Part shown: positions 17,809-26,886 of the stretch, piece by piece
Position numbering within the stretch: position 1 is the stretch's first letter
Layout of the letters: each line of letters begins with the position of its first letter
NCBI GenBank assembly: GCA_902625885.1
Contig: CACODE010000003.1
Location: forward strand, 52,264 to 116,263
Reading direction: 5' to 3'
DNA: 64,000 nt
Source of the DNA: an uncultured Candidatus Poseidoniales archaeon
Lineage (GTDB): Archaea; Thermoplasmatota; Poseidoniia; Poseidoniales; Poseidoniaceae
Notes under the pieces: generated by a model
Databases searched by the model: none
What the model saw: only the letters and a program-made list of their open reading frames with translations
Told to the model about the DNA's origin: nothing
Made by a program: the position numbers and the translations under genes

Positions 17809-17880
17809 CGGAAATCAGCGCCAAGGTGAAAGCACGAGTTGAAGAACTGTTGACCGGTCGCCACGATTGGAGACATCGTG

Positions 17881-20814
17881 ATGGGTGGAGACCAAGACGG
17901 TTGGATTGAGGTAAAAGGGGCCCGGACCCACAACCTCAAAGACATCTCCGTGGCGTTGCCCAAAGGCAAATTTGTCGTTATCTCCGGTGTCTCTGGTTCC
18001 GGAAAATCAAGCCTGGCGTTTGACACCCTGTACGCAGAAGGTCAGCGAAGGTATGTTGAAAGTTTGTCCTCTTACGCTCGGCAATTCATTGGCCAGATGA
18101 AGAAAGCGGATTGCGACTCCATCGAGGGCCTTTCGCCCGCTATCTCCATCGATCAGAAACAAGGCAGCCATAACCCCCGTTCAACGGTCGCCACCGTCAC
18201 CGAAATACAGGACTACCTTCGTTTGCTCTGGGCAAGGATTGGAAAACCTCACTGCCCGGAATGCGGTAAGGAAGTAGCTCGAAGAACCGTGCAAGAAATC
18301 GTAGACGACATCTTTTGGAAAATGGAGGCCCACGGTGTGGCGGTTTGGAGCCCGGTTGTCCGAGCCAGAAAAGGAACTCACGCCGAACTCTTCCGTCAGC
18401 TGGTGGAACAAGGCTACCTGAACGGGCGCGTCAACGGCCACGAAACTTCGTTTGAATCGCCCCCCACTCTGGATAAGAATTTCCGGCACGACATCGACGT
18501 TCGCATCGACAGGCTTCGTTGCACGCGAGACCGACGGCAACGGCTGACAGAAGCGGTTGAGGCTGCACTTCGGCTGGGTGGTGGAACACTGGCAGTGGAG
18601 AGCCTTGAGGCGCCAGGTAGCGATGCGAAACTCAGCAAGAACTCCAACGCACACGCCACCGAAAAGGGCCAAACCATTGCTTGGTCCGAGGATTTTGCAT
18701 GTCCTGAACACGGGGCGTTCATGCCAGAACTCTCCCCGCGCGTGTTTTCTTTCAACTCACCACTCGGTGCCTGCGACGCCTGCCAAGGCCTCGGCATCCA
18801 GCGGCAATTCAACGTGGAACTGATCGTTGACGGCAACATGAGCGTGTCGAACGGCTGCGTCATTCCGTGGCGTCAGTCGATGTCCCCGTCGTGGTACCGC
18901 AAACTGCTGGAGTGCACCTGCGCACACTACAACATCTCCACAACACTCCCGTTTGAAATGCTGGATGAGGACGAAAAAGACATCCTGCTGTACGGCTCAG
19001 GTTCCACCGTCATCCACTACGAATTTACTTCTGAAAACGGCTCGCAATACAAGTACAGCAAACCGTGGGAAGGCATCGTTCCAAGGCTTGAAAAAACCTA
19101 TGCTGAAACCACCTCAGAGCGAACACGCACCCGCTTAATAAACAGCATGACAGACCTTCCATGTCCGTCGTGCAGCGGTGAGAAATTGAACCGAGCAGCG
19201 AGGTACGTGACGGTGGGGGGCATTCGCCTCCCCGAGGTCAGCCAGTGCTCGGTCCACGATGCGCTCGCCTTGGTTCAGGCCTGGAATCCGGAAGGAGCAG
19301 GCCCGCCAGAAGCCTTCCAGGACATCTTGGAACCGCTCGACGAGCGAAGCATGTTCATTGGGTCAGAAATCATCAAAGAAATAGAGGGCCGCCTTGGTTT
19401 CCTTGACAGCGTTGGTCTTGATTACCTGACGCTTGACCGAAAAGCGAACACGTTGTCCGGTGGCGAAAGCCAACGCATACGGCTTGCTACCCAAATCGGT
19501 TCCCGACTCACCGGCGTGATGTACGTTCTCGACGAGCCGTCGATAGGCCTCCATCAGCGAGACAACGACCGTTTGTTGAAGACCCTTCGAGAACTGAGCG
19601 ATCTTGGAAACACGCTCCTCGTTGTTGAACACGATGAAGACACATTGCGGCAAGCGGACTGGCTGTGTGACCTTGGTCCAGGCGCCGGTTTGGACGGGGG
19701 CGTTGTGGTGGCAAACGGCACGCCCGAAGAAGTCATGTCTTGCGAATCGTCAATCACGGGCGCCTACCTTAGTGGACGCAAAACCATACCCATACCTCCC
19801 AAACGTGTGAAGCCGACAAAAAAGAAAATCACGATCAAAGGCGCTCAACACAACAACCTTCAGAACATCAACGTCACCTTTCCTATCGGCTGCATGACCG
19901 CTGTCACCGGCGTCTCCGGTTCAGGAAAGTCTTCACTTGTCTCAGGCATCCTTGCCCCTGCTCTTCAGCGAACGGTTCATCGAGCGGAGACCTTACCAGG
20001 GCGGCACAAGGAAATCAAGGGCGTTGAACACGTTGACAAGGTCATCATCATCGATCAATCCCCCATTGGTAGAACGCCCCGTTCAAACCCGGCGACCTAC
20101 ACCAAAGTGTTCGACGAAATACGAGCCTTGTTTGCCAACACCAAACTGTCCAAGGAACGCGGTTACAAACCTGGGCAGTTCAGCTTCAACGTCAAAGGTG
20201 GACGCTGCGAGGCGTGCAGTGGGGGCGGTTCCATCAAACTGGAGATGAATTTCCTGCCCGATGTGTGGATCACCTGCGACATATGCCACGGCAAACGCTA
20301 CACTCGCGAGTGTTTGGAGGTCACGTGGAGAGGCCGTACCATTCACGATGTGCTCGAGATGCCTGTATCGGAAGCCGTTGAATTTTTCAAAAATCACAGG
20401 AAAATTCACCGCACGTTGGAAACGCTCAACGCCGTCGGTCTTGGTTACATCCGTCTTGGGCAGCCGGCAACGACCCTCTCCGGTGGTGAAGCACAACGCG
20501 TGAAGTTGGCCAGCGAACTTCGCCGCATGCCCAACAAACACACCGTTTACATCCTTGACGAGCCGACGACCGGGCTTTCGTTCAGCGATGTTTCCAAACT
20601 CATCAACGTTCTTCACCAACTTCGGGACAAGGGCCACACCATCATCGTGATCGAACACCACCTCGACGTTGTCAAGTCATGCGACTGGGTGATAGATTTG
20701 GGTCCAGACGGCGGCGAGCGAGGTGGGCAAGTCATCGCCCGTGGCACGCCCGAAGCCATTGCGGCCGTTGACAACAGCCCGACCGGACAATTTCTGGCAA
20801 AGATGCTGAAATGA
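17881..20814 (+). CDS. uvrA: Excinuclease ABC subunit UvrA
   Basis: UvrA is the damage-sensing ATPase of bacterial-type nucleotide excision repair. The 977-residue product has two ABC modules: Walker [13 protein letters not shown] near residue 38 and [13 protein letters not shown] near 678, signatures [12 protein letters not shown] and [12 protein letters not shown], and Walker [11 protein letters not shown] and [10 protein letters not shown]. The C-terminal zinc module is canonical (CEACSGGG and CDICHGKRY). In the first zinc module the first pair reads CPEH rather than CxxC. An adjacent ATG follows a GTG at 17878; either may start translation. UvrB and UvrC are not in the window. Among archaea the system is seen in mesophiles and is thought to be acquired from bacteria. 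Confidence 0.95.
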   Translation: MGGDQDGWIEVKGARTHNLKDISVALPKGKFVVISGVSGSGKSSLAFDTLYAEGQRRYVESLSSYARQFIGQMKKADCDSIEGLSPAISIDQKQGSHNPRSTVATVTEIQDYLRLLWARIGKPHCPECGKEVARRTVQEIVDDIFWKMEAHGVAVWSPVVRARKGTHAELFRQLVEQGYLNGRVNGHETSFESPPTLDKNFRHDIDVRIDRLRCTRDRRQRLTEAVEAALRLGGGTLAVESLEAPGSDAKLSKNSNAHATEKGQTIAWSEDFACPEHGAFMPELSPRVFSFNSPLGACDACQGLGIQRQFNVELIVDGNMSVSNGCVIPWRQSMSPSWYRKLLECTCAHYNISTTLPFEMLDEDEKDILLYGSGSTVIHYEFTSENGSQYKYSKPWEGIVPRLEKTYAETTSERTRTRLINSMTDLPCPSCSGEKLNRAARYVTVGGIRLPEVSQCSVHDALALVQAWNPEGAGPPEAFQDILEPLDERSMFIGSEIIKEIEGRLGFLDSVGLDYLTLDRKANTLSGGESQRIRLATQIGSRLTGVMYVLDEPSIGLHQRDNDRLLKTLRELSDLGNTLLVVEHDEDTLRQADWLCDLGPGAGLDGGVVVANGTPEEVMSCESSITGAYLSGRKTIPIPPKRVKPTKKKITIKGAQHNNLQNINVTFPIGCMTAVTGVSGSGKSSLVSGILAPALQRTVHRAETLPGRHKEIKGVEHVDKVIIIDQSPIGRTPRSNPATYTKVFDEIRALFANTKLSKERGYKPGQFSFNVKGGRCEACSGGGSIKLEMNFLPDVWITCDICHGKRYTRECLEVTWRGRTIHDVLEMPVSEAVEFFKNHRKIHRTLETLNAVGLGYIRLGQPATTLSGGEAQRVKLASELRRMPNKHTVYILDEPTTGLSFSDVSKLINVLHQLRDKGHTIIVIEHHLDVVKSCDWVIDLGPDGGERGGQVIARGTPEAIAAVDNSPTGQFLAKMLK

Positions 20815-20880
20815 GGAAGGCGCAGACTACAAAGAGCGCATGGAACAACCTTGGCTTGCCCCACGGGCACGGTGCTTCCT

Positions 20881-23800
20881 ATGCCAATCACGCGTGTCGA
20901 AGTAACACCCCGTCAAGGGGAGGGTATGCGAGACGTGCGTGGCGACGTTGTACGACGACAATTGATGGCCGACCACGGTCTTGATGTGAAAGCGGTCCGT
21001 TCGATTTGCGGCTACCTCATCAACGGTGAAACACCGTCAAACAACATTGAGGCACGCGTTGATGACCTGTTTGCCGACCCGATCATCGAGCACGGTGCAA
21101 CCAACACAACGCTGTTGACCACTGAGGCTTTTTCGTCACCTCCAGACGCCGTCATCACCGTCGGGTTCAAACCAGGCGTCACGGACAACCCGGGTAAAGC
21201 TGCAACCGATGGCTTCCTCACGCTTTTTCCTACCGATACGGACGCCACCATTGCCACGTACATCACGTACGTGTTCTACGGTTTACCGGAAGATTGCAGT
21301 GCAGACTGGCTGGCCGGCACCTTGCACAACACCCTCATTGAACGGGCGCTTGTTGCCAACAAAACAGAATGCAGCACAGGGCAATGGCCTGAATTGACGT
21401 TCCCGACCCCACCCGAGCAGGTGTTCATCGAACCTCAAGCCATCGACCTTGAAATCAACGATGAAGCGTTGATAACCCTCTCTGAAGAAGGCCTTCTCGC
21501 CCTCAATCTGAACGAAATGCACGCCATACAGGGCCACTATCGGGACGAAACCACCAGAGAACAGCGAGCGGCCATGGGCATCTCACCAGACGCACCAACG
21601 GATGTAGAATTGGAATGCCTCGCCCAGACGTGGAGTGAACATTGCAAGCACAAGATATTCGCCTCAAAAATTCATCACGTGGATCACGAAACCGGCGAAG
21701 ACACGGTTGTTGATTCAATCTTCAAGACGCACATCATGAAACCAACCCACGACATGCAAAAAGAGGTCGACTGGCTCCTTTCGGTGTTCCATGACAATTC
21801 TGGGGTCATCGCTTGGGATGACAAATGGAGCGTGTGCATGAAAGCAGAAACCCACAATTCTCCTTCCGCTCTCGACCCGTACGGAGGTGCGATGACAGGC
21901 ATCGTTGGTGTGAACCGAGATATTCTCGGGACCGGCCTTGGGGCCCGACCCATCGCCAACACCGACGTGTTTTGTTTCGGTCCTCCAGATTGGGAAGGCA
22001 ACTTACCAGAAAACCTGTTCCACCCCTCCCGCGTGCTCCGGGGCGTGCACGCTGGTGTTCGCGTCGGGGGCAACGAATCGGGCATTCCAACCGTGAACGG
22101 CGCCATTGTGTTTGACGATCGCTACATCGGCAAACCCCTTGTCTATTGTGGAACGGTTGGGCTGATGCCGCGACACCTTCCCGACGGCCGACCCTCCCAC
22201 ATCAAAACCCCCGTTGCCGGTGACATCGTGTACATGGTTGGCGGCCGGGTCGGCTACGATGGCATTCACGGCGCGACCTTTTCTTCACTCGAACTCACCG
22301 AGGAATCGCCGTCCAGCGCTGTTCAAATCGGCGACCCCATCACGCAAAAGAAAATGCTGGACATGGTGTTGGAAGCCAGGGATGCGGGCTTGATAACGTG
22401 CATTACGGACAACGGCGCAGGGGGCCTTTCTTCCTCAATCGGAGAAATGGCAGAATACACCAACGGTTGCGAAATAGACCTCGCCAAGGTCCCGCTCAAG
22501 CAGGCAGGTCTGTCGCCTTGGGAAATTCTGGTTTCAGAAAGTCAAGAACGCATGACCATCGCCGTTCGACCCGAAGACCAAGCCGCCTTCGAATCGCTCG
22601 CCTCTCTTCACGAAGTTGAAGCCACACCCGTTGCCACCTTCACCTCCACCGGCATGTTTCACGTTCGGTACGGCGAAGCCACCGTTGCGTACCTACCCAT
22701 CGAATTCCTTCACGACGGGGTTCCACAACTGGAGCTTGAATCCGAATGGCGGTCGCCCCAAATTCCAGCGTTTTCACCGCCTCGGAACGCCAACCACAAC
22801 CTCCTGCTGGAGCGCATGCTCAAGCGACCCAACATTGCGAGCAAAGAAACCTGGGTGCGCCAGTACGACCACGAAGTCATCGCTCAGACCGCCATCAAAC
22901 CGTTCGTCGGCATCAAGCGGGACGGGCCGGGAGATGCAGGGGTCATCGCCCCCATCCATGGCGATCCACACGGCCTCGTCATCTCCTGTGGCATTGCCCC
23001 CAGGTACTCGGACATCGATGCTGGCGCCATGGCCGCTGCTTCCATCGATGAAGCCGTTCGCAACGCTGTTTGCGTGGGCTTGGACGTTGACAAGATGGCG
23101 GGCCTTGACAACTTCTGTTGGCCAGACCCCATCGAGTCAACCAAAACTCCGGACGGGCGCTTCAAACTGGCACAATTGGTTCGCGCCAACCGTGAGTTGG
23201 AACGAGTCTGCCGTGCTTACCGCCTCCCTTGCGTGAGCGGCAAGGATTCAATGAAGAACGATTACGGCAGCGGCCCAGATAAAATCTCAATACCGCCAAC
23301 GCTTCTCTTTTCGCTGTTTGGTGATCACCCAGACGTCCGGTTCTCCGCCACCAGCGATTTCAAGCAAGTCGGCGATATAATCTACCTTGTTGGGGCATCA
23401 AAGCAAGAATTGGGCGCTTCCGAGTTGGCGTTCATGCTCACGGAATCGGGCGAAGCCGTGGGCGTTGGTGGACAGGTCCCTCAGCTCCCTGAACCCACCA
23501 AGAACCTGGACCGGTATCGAGCCCTGTCTCAAACCATTCGTGACGGCCTTGTAACCACGGCGCACGACTGCAGCGAAGGTGGGCTTGCAGTCGCTCTTGC
23601 AGAGATGTGCATTGGAGGAAGAATAGGGGCACATATCGACATTGACGGCACCGGTGAAGGTGACGCCTGGGGTCGCCTTTGGGGAGAATCTCTTGGGCGA
23701 ATCGTTGTCGCCGTCTCACCCGAACACAACGATGCCTTCCTGGCCGCCATGAAGGGCCACGAAACGACCGTGTTGGGCCGTGTCACCGCTGAGACAACGC

Positions 23801-23901
23801 TCGTGATCGAGGACGGATTGGACGAATTGCTCTCCCTTGATGTGGAAACCATGGTGGAAGCCTGGAAAGGAACGTTGGATTTGACCGGAGGTGTGGCGTG
23901 A
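20881..23901 (+). CDS. purL: Phosphoribosylformylglycinamidine synthase, PurS-PurL fusion
   Basis: The enzyme makes formylglycinamidine ribonucleotide in step four of purine synthesis, with ammonia from PurQ. From the ATG at 20881 the product has 1006 residues. The first 200 or so contain PurS-like repeats (RVEVTPRQGEGMRDVRG; VITVGFKPGVTDNPG), then the PurL catalytic body with TWSEHCKHKIF, KAETHNSPSALDPYGGAMTGIVG, GARPIANTDVFCFG and a C-terminal half starting VGIKRDGPGDAGV. Separate purS genes are the rule in many archaea; here the domain is built in, as in some bacterial large PurL proteins. Its TGA overlaps the purQ ATG. Confidence 0.93.
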   Translation: MPITRVEVTPRQGEGMRDVRGDVVRRQLMADHGLDVKAVRSICGYLINGETPSNNIEARVDDLFADPIIEHGATNTTLLTTEAFSSPPDAVITVGFKPGVTDNPGKAATDGFLTLFPTDTDATIATYITYVFYGLPEDCSADWLAGTLHNTLIERALVANKTECSTGQWPELTFPTPPEQVFIEPQAIDLEINDEALITLSEEGLLALNLNEMHAIQGHYRDETTREQRAAMGISPDAPTDVELECLAQTWSEHCKHKIFASKIHHVDHETGEDTVVDSIFKTHIMKPTHDMQKEVDWLLSVFHDNSGVIAWDDKWSVCMKAETHNSPSALDPYGGAMTGIVGVNRDILGTGLGARPIANTDVFCFGPPDWEGNLPENLFHPSRVLRGVHAGVRVGGNESGIPTVNGAIVFDDRYIGKPLVYCGTVGLMPRHLPDGRPSHIKTPVAGDIVYMVGGRVGYDGIHGATFSSLELTEESPSSAVQIGDPITQKKMLDMVLEARDAGLITCITDNGAGGLSSSIGEMAEYTNGCEIDLAKVPLKQAGLSPWEILVSESQERMTIAVRPEDQAAFESLASLHEVEATPVATFTSTGMFHVRYGEATVAYLPIEFLHDGVPQLELESEWRSPQIPAFSPPRNANHNLLLERMLKRPNIASKETWVRQYDHEVIAQTAIKPFVGIKRDGPGDAGVIAPIHGDPHGLVISCGIAPRYSDIDAGAMAAASIDEAVRNAVCVGLDVDKMAGLDNFCWPDPIESTKTPDGRFKLAQLVRANRELERVCRAYRLPCVSGKDSMKNDYGSGPDKISIPPTLLFSLFGDHPDVRFSATSDFKQVGDIIYLVGASKQELGASELAFMLTESGEAVGVGGQVPQLPEPTKNLDRYRALSQTIRDGLVTTAHDCSEGGLAVALAEMCIGGRIGAHIDIDGTGEGDAWGRLWGESLGRIVVAVSPEHNDAFLAAMKGHETTVLGRVTAETTLVIEDGLDELLSLDVETMVEAWKGTLDLTGGVA

Positions 23902-24743
23902 TGAAGCCCCGTGTCGCTGTTTTGTTTGGGTTTGGTATCAATTGCGATCACGAAACAAAAGCCGTGTTCGAGTTGGTAGGTGCCGAGGCCGACCGTGTCC
24001 ATGTGAACCGTTTTGTATCGGGCGAATCAAGTTTGGAGGCGTACGATATTTTGGCCGTTCCCGGCGGGTTTTCGTTTGGTGACCACCTTGGAAGCGGGCG
24101 TCTCTTGGGCAACAGGATGCGATTTGCGATGCGAGATGCGTTGCGCACTTTCGTTGAGGCGGGCAAACCCATTATCGGGATTTGCAACGGTTTTCAGGTT
24201 CTCGTAAAGACCGGCCTTCTTCCCGGTCCAGCGTCTGGGGCACCACCGGACTTTGTTCAACGCGGCAGCTTAACCCTGAACGACAGCGGACGGTATGAGG
24301 ACCGATGGGTCACCTTGGAATTCGATCCTGAAAGCCCTTGCATTTGGACAAAGGGCATGACTCGAATTGAATGCCCCGTTCGCCACGGTGAAGGCAAGTA
24401 CGTCATGCCCTCACCTGAAGATGTGGATCGTCTCCAAGAACACCATCAACTCACGGTTCGCTACGTTGACCCTGTGACCGAACCGGGCAAAGGCATATCC
24501 GACCAACTTCTACCTTATCCGATCAGCCCCAACGGCAGCATGCGGAACATTGCAGGTATTTGCGATGCTACAGGATTGGTGTTCGGCCTTATGCCGCATC
24601 CAGAAGCCATCTACGCACGATGGCTCCACCCCCTGCACACGAGGCAACACGATGTATCGCACGGCGCAAGTTTGGACGGCTGGGAAGGTGAAGGTTTGCA
24701 AATGTTCAGGAACGCCGTTGAATACGTGAAACAACGTTCCTGA
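23901..24743 (+). CDS. purQ: Phosphoribosylformylglycinamidine synthase glutaminase subunit PurQ
   Basis: PurQ is a class I glutamine amidotransferase that supplies ammonia to PurL. The triad is visible: nucleophile Cys in GICNGFQ, and His/Glu in MPHPEA near the C-terminus. The N-terminus RVAVLFGFGINCDHETKAVF and VPGGFSFGDHLGSGR are typical. The 280-residue length matches the longer PurQ form that pairs with large PurL. The ATG shares its A with the purL stop codon, so the two are translationally coupled. Confidence 0.93.
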   Translation: MKPRVAVLFGFGINCDHETKAVFELVGAEADRVHVNRFVSGESSLEAYDILAVPGGFSFGDHLGSGRLLGNRMRFAMRDALRTFVEAGKPIIGICNGFQVLVKTGLLPGPASGAPPDFVQRGSLTLNDSGRYEDRWVTLEFDPESPCIWTKGMTRIECPVRHGEGKYVMPSPEDVDRLQEHHQLTVRYVDPVTEPGKGISDQLLPYPISPNGSMRNIAGICDATGLVFGLMPHPEAIYARWLHPLHTRQHDVSHGASLDGWEGEGLQMFRNAVEYVKQRS

Positions 24744-24752
24744 GTGGAGTAT

Positions 24753-25781
24753 ATGTCAACGTCAACACGCCTCGTGCACATCGATGCGCTCCGTGGCCTT
24801 GCTGTTTTATTGATGGTCCTGGTTCATGCCGCAGCGACATGGGAACCAACGTTCGCAGGAGGTCTTCTCCTCCTTGGCGTTGTCGTTTCGGGAGCTGGCG
24901 GTCTTGCAGCTCCGCTGTTTGTTGCCCTTCTTGGCTGGGGCTTGTACCAACGAGCGTTAACATTCCAACAACGGGCGGTTCGAGCCGGGTGGCTATTCTT
25001 TTTTCAGTTCGTGATCAACCTAAGTGCCCCCCACCTGTTTAAACCATGGACGCCAGGCGTCCTCTCTCTCATGGGGCTTCTTGTGTTGATTGAACCGGTA
25101 TGGAGGCCGTTGTTTCAAACTTCAAAAAGCGCAAGACGATCTTTTGCGACCGTTGTGCTGTTGACGTTTTTCTTGTCCGTCCTTCTAAGCCCGTATCAGG
25201 GCCCGTCGGTATGGGAAAGCCGCATCGATACGCCAAACACTGTCTGGCTCATGAAACATCTGACATTGACAGGGCTTTACCCCCTGTTTCCGTGGATTGT
25301 GTTCTGCTTTTTCGGGACATTCGTCGCATCTCAGGACAACGATGACAAGCACAAGGGCTTGCTCACCATCTTCGCCATGGGTTTGGTTGTCTCGATAGCT
25401 GTGCTTGCGATCAGCACTTCACGTGGCGAGGTTTGGGCCTTGCCAACTGGTGATGCAGCGTTGACGTTCTTTCCCGCCAACACACCCTTCCTCATCGCAG
25501 CCCTGACGGGCGTTGCGTTGTTGTGGTGGATTGTCGAGCATCTGTCAATTGCGCATGGCTTAGCAGGCCTTGGTCGTGTTTCGCTCACGGTGTACGTGGC
25601 GCATTTCCTGCCCTTTGCTTGGTTCCACACCGTCGATGAGGTGAACGCCTGGTCGCCGTTGATGACCTCGTTGGTCGTTGTTGGCTACACGGTGTTCTGG
25701 ATCATCGTCGGGTCGTGGTTGAGCAAGCACGCCTCGAACCTCACGCTTGAAGCGTGGATGCGGGGCAAGCGTTCAGCTTGA
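24753..25781 (+). CDS. Polytopic membrane acyltransferase-like protein (DUF1624/DUF418-type)
   Basis: The opening RLVHIDALRGLAVLLMVLVH is the conserved start of membrane acyltransferase-like families (heparan-alpha-glucosaminide N-acetyltransferase, DUF418), with the Asp-Ala-Leu-Arg-Gly core and a following His. About ten helices follow, and GRVSLTVYVAHFLPFAWFH near residue 280 matches the family's late 'G..sLT.Yv.h' motif. Such proteins transfer acyl groups to sugars or surface polymers. ATG at 24753 is preferred to GTG at 24744. The gene begins nine bases after the purQ stop but has no evident link to purine synthesis. Confidence 0.7.
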   Translation: MSTSTRLVHIDALRGLAVLLMVLVHAAATWEPTFAGGLLLLGVVVSGAGGLAAPLFVALLGWGLYQRALTFQQRAVRAGWLFFFQFVINLSAPHLFKPWTPGVLSLMGLLVLIEPVWRPLFQTSKSARRSFATVVLLTFFLSVLLSPYQGPSVWESRIDTPNTVWLMKHLTLTGLYPLFPWIVFCFFGTFVASQDNDDKHKGLLTIFAMGLVVSIAVLAISTSRGEVWALPTGDAALTFFPANTPFLIAALTGVALLWWIVEHLSIAHGLAGLGRVSLTVYVAHFLPFAWFHTVDEVNAWSPLMTSLVVVGYTVFWIIVGSWLSKHASNLTLEAWMRGKRSA

Positions 25782-25848
25782 GCGTGGCCACTCCAGCTTG
25801 GTGTCGGCAATCGCTACAACGCAGCAGCAACGGTTTCTTCCCAAGTGA

Positions 25849-25880
25849 AACGAGGCGGCCAAAGGCCGCCCCGCTTCGTT
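25849..25880. terminator. GC-rich hairpin between convergent genes
   Basis: A perfect seven-base-pair stem (ggcggcc, loop aaa, ggccgcc; 25854-25870) is flanked by a second five-base arm pair (aacga at 25849-25853 and tcgtt at 25876-25880). It sits in the 210-base gap between the stops of the acyltransferase-like gene and the rhodopsin gene and reads the same on both strands, so it could protect or end both transcripts. The rest of the gap (25781-25991) shows no gene. Confidence 0.45.
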
Positions 25881-25991
25881 GGGGGGTTGGAGAACCGTAT
25901 ACGGCATCACACGTCGTGCGTACTGCAGCCTGGAGACAGCAGTGCACACGTCCGTATGGGGTGTACCGAATCCGATCTGTCAGTGTTCGAC

Positions 25992-26807
25992 TTACTCTTC
26001 AGACGAAGAAGCCTTGGTGTCCATGGTAGCAGCGTACCACACCATCAAACCAAAGGCGGTCTTGTTGACGACGTCAGCGATGTTGTACAAGATGTTCAGA
26101 GCATCAGCGTTGTCGCCACCGTCTCCCATCACGAACCCGAGTGGGTAGATAGCCCATCCGAAGGTGAGGATGAGGGTCATGGCCTTGAAAGCAAATTGCG
26201 TACCTTCGCTGGCACCACCGACTTTCTCCTTGGCTTCACCAGCCCAGAGTTCGTAGATGATGTAAATCCAGGCGAGCATACCGACGATGAACATTGGCAT
26301 GCGTGTGCTCTCGCCGAGAATCTCGGCCTCGCCGAGGAAACCAGCGATGAGCATGACCAGGGAGGCACCGAAGAGCTTCCAGAAGAGCGCAGCGGTAGCA
26401 ACACCAACAGCAGCGAGGATGAGGTAGAACTCAGAAACCTGCAGTGGAACGGTGATCAGCCAGTCGATGTACCGCAGAACAAGGGGGGATGATCCTTCAC
26501 CAGTTGCGCTGTCGTAGGACGATGCCCAGTGCTCTCGCATGTAGGTGTAGTGGTACCATGCGACACCCGTGACGAGTGCAGCGACGGTCATGGAGGTCTT
26601 CCACTTGTCTGCAACGCTGTTTCGCTCCATGATGAAGAAAACAGTCGATGCAAGCATCATTGCAGTGGCGAGCCAGAACGAGACGCCAACCCAATCAGGG
26701 TTGTCGCCCGTAACGTCTAGTCCAGCTGCAGAAACTGTTCCCAGCGTCACTAGGAACAGCAGTGCGGTCAATAGCAGGCTTCTTGGTTTTGAGATTTCAG
26801 TTTTCAT
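25992..26807 (-). CDS. Proteorhodopsin, predicted blue-absorbing proton pump
   Basis: This is a seven-helix retinal protein of 271 residues from the ATG at 26807, preceded by a signal-like N-terminus. Helix C reads RYIDWLITVPLQVSEFYLIL: Asp115 is the proton acceptor, Thr119 and Glu126 complete the DTE proton-pump motif, and Gln123 is at the spectral-tuning site (position 105 of the reference proteorhodopsin), where Gln gives blue and Leu or Met green absorption. His86 corresponds to the His that pairs with the acceptor Asp. Lys249 in NIADVVNKTAFGLMVWY binds retinal. The protein should pump protons outward in light. No retinal-synthesis gene is present in the window. Confidence 0.95.
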   Translation of the reverse strand: MKTEISKPRSLLLTALLFLVTLGTVSAAGLDVTGDNPDWVGVSFWLATAMMLASTVFFIMERNSVADKWKTSMTVAALVTGVAWYHYTYMREHWASSYDSATGEGSSPLVLRYIDWLITVPLQVSEFYLILAAVGVATAALFWKLFGASLVMLIAGFLGEAEILGESTRMPMFIVGMLAWIYIIYELWAGEAKEKVGGASEGTQFAFKAMTLILTFGWAIYPLGFVMGDGGDNADALNILYNIADVVNKTAFGLMVWYAATMDTKASSSEE

Positions 26808-26837
26808 GGTTCTCAAACCGTGCTCTTCCCGATTCAG

Positions 26838-26845
26838 TATATAAA
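26838..26845 (-). promoter_or_regulatory. TATA box of the proteorhodopsin gene
   Basis: On the minus strand TTTATATA lies 31-38 bases before the rhodopsin ATG at 26807. With the usual archaeal spacing of about 25 bases from TATA centre to start site, transcription would begin only a few bases before the ATG, so the mRNA is probably leaderless or nearly so. Confidence 0.6.
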
Positions 26846-26886
26846 TGGGTGTATTTTTGCAAAGTTTCGCGCACGGATTTTAACGA

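Noticed and set aside
25782..25991. tRNA or other structured RNA in the gap beside the rhodopsin gene
   Set aside because: A hairpin is present but no T-loop or acceptor-stem pattern.
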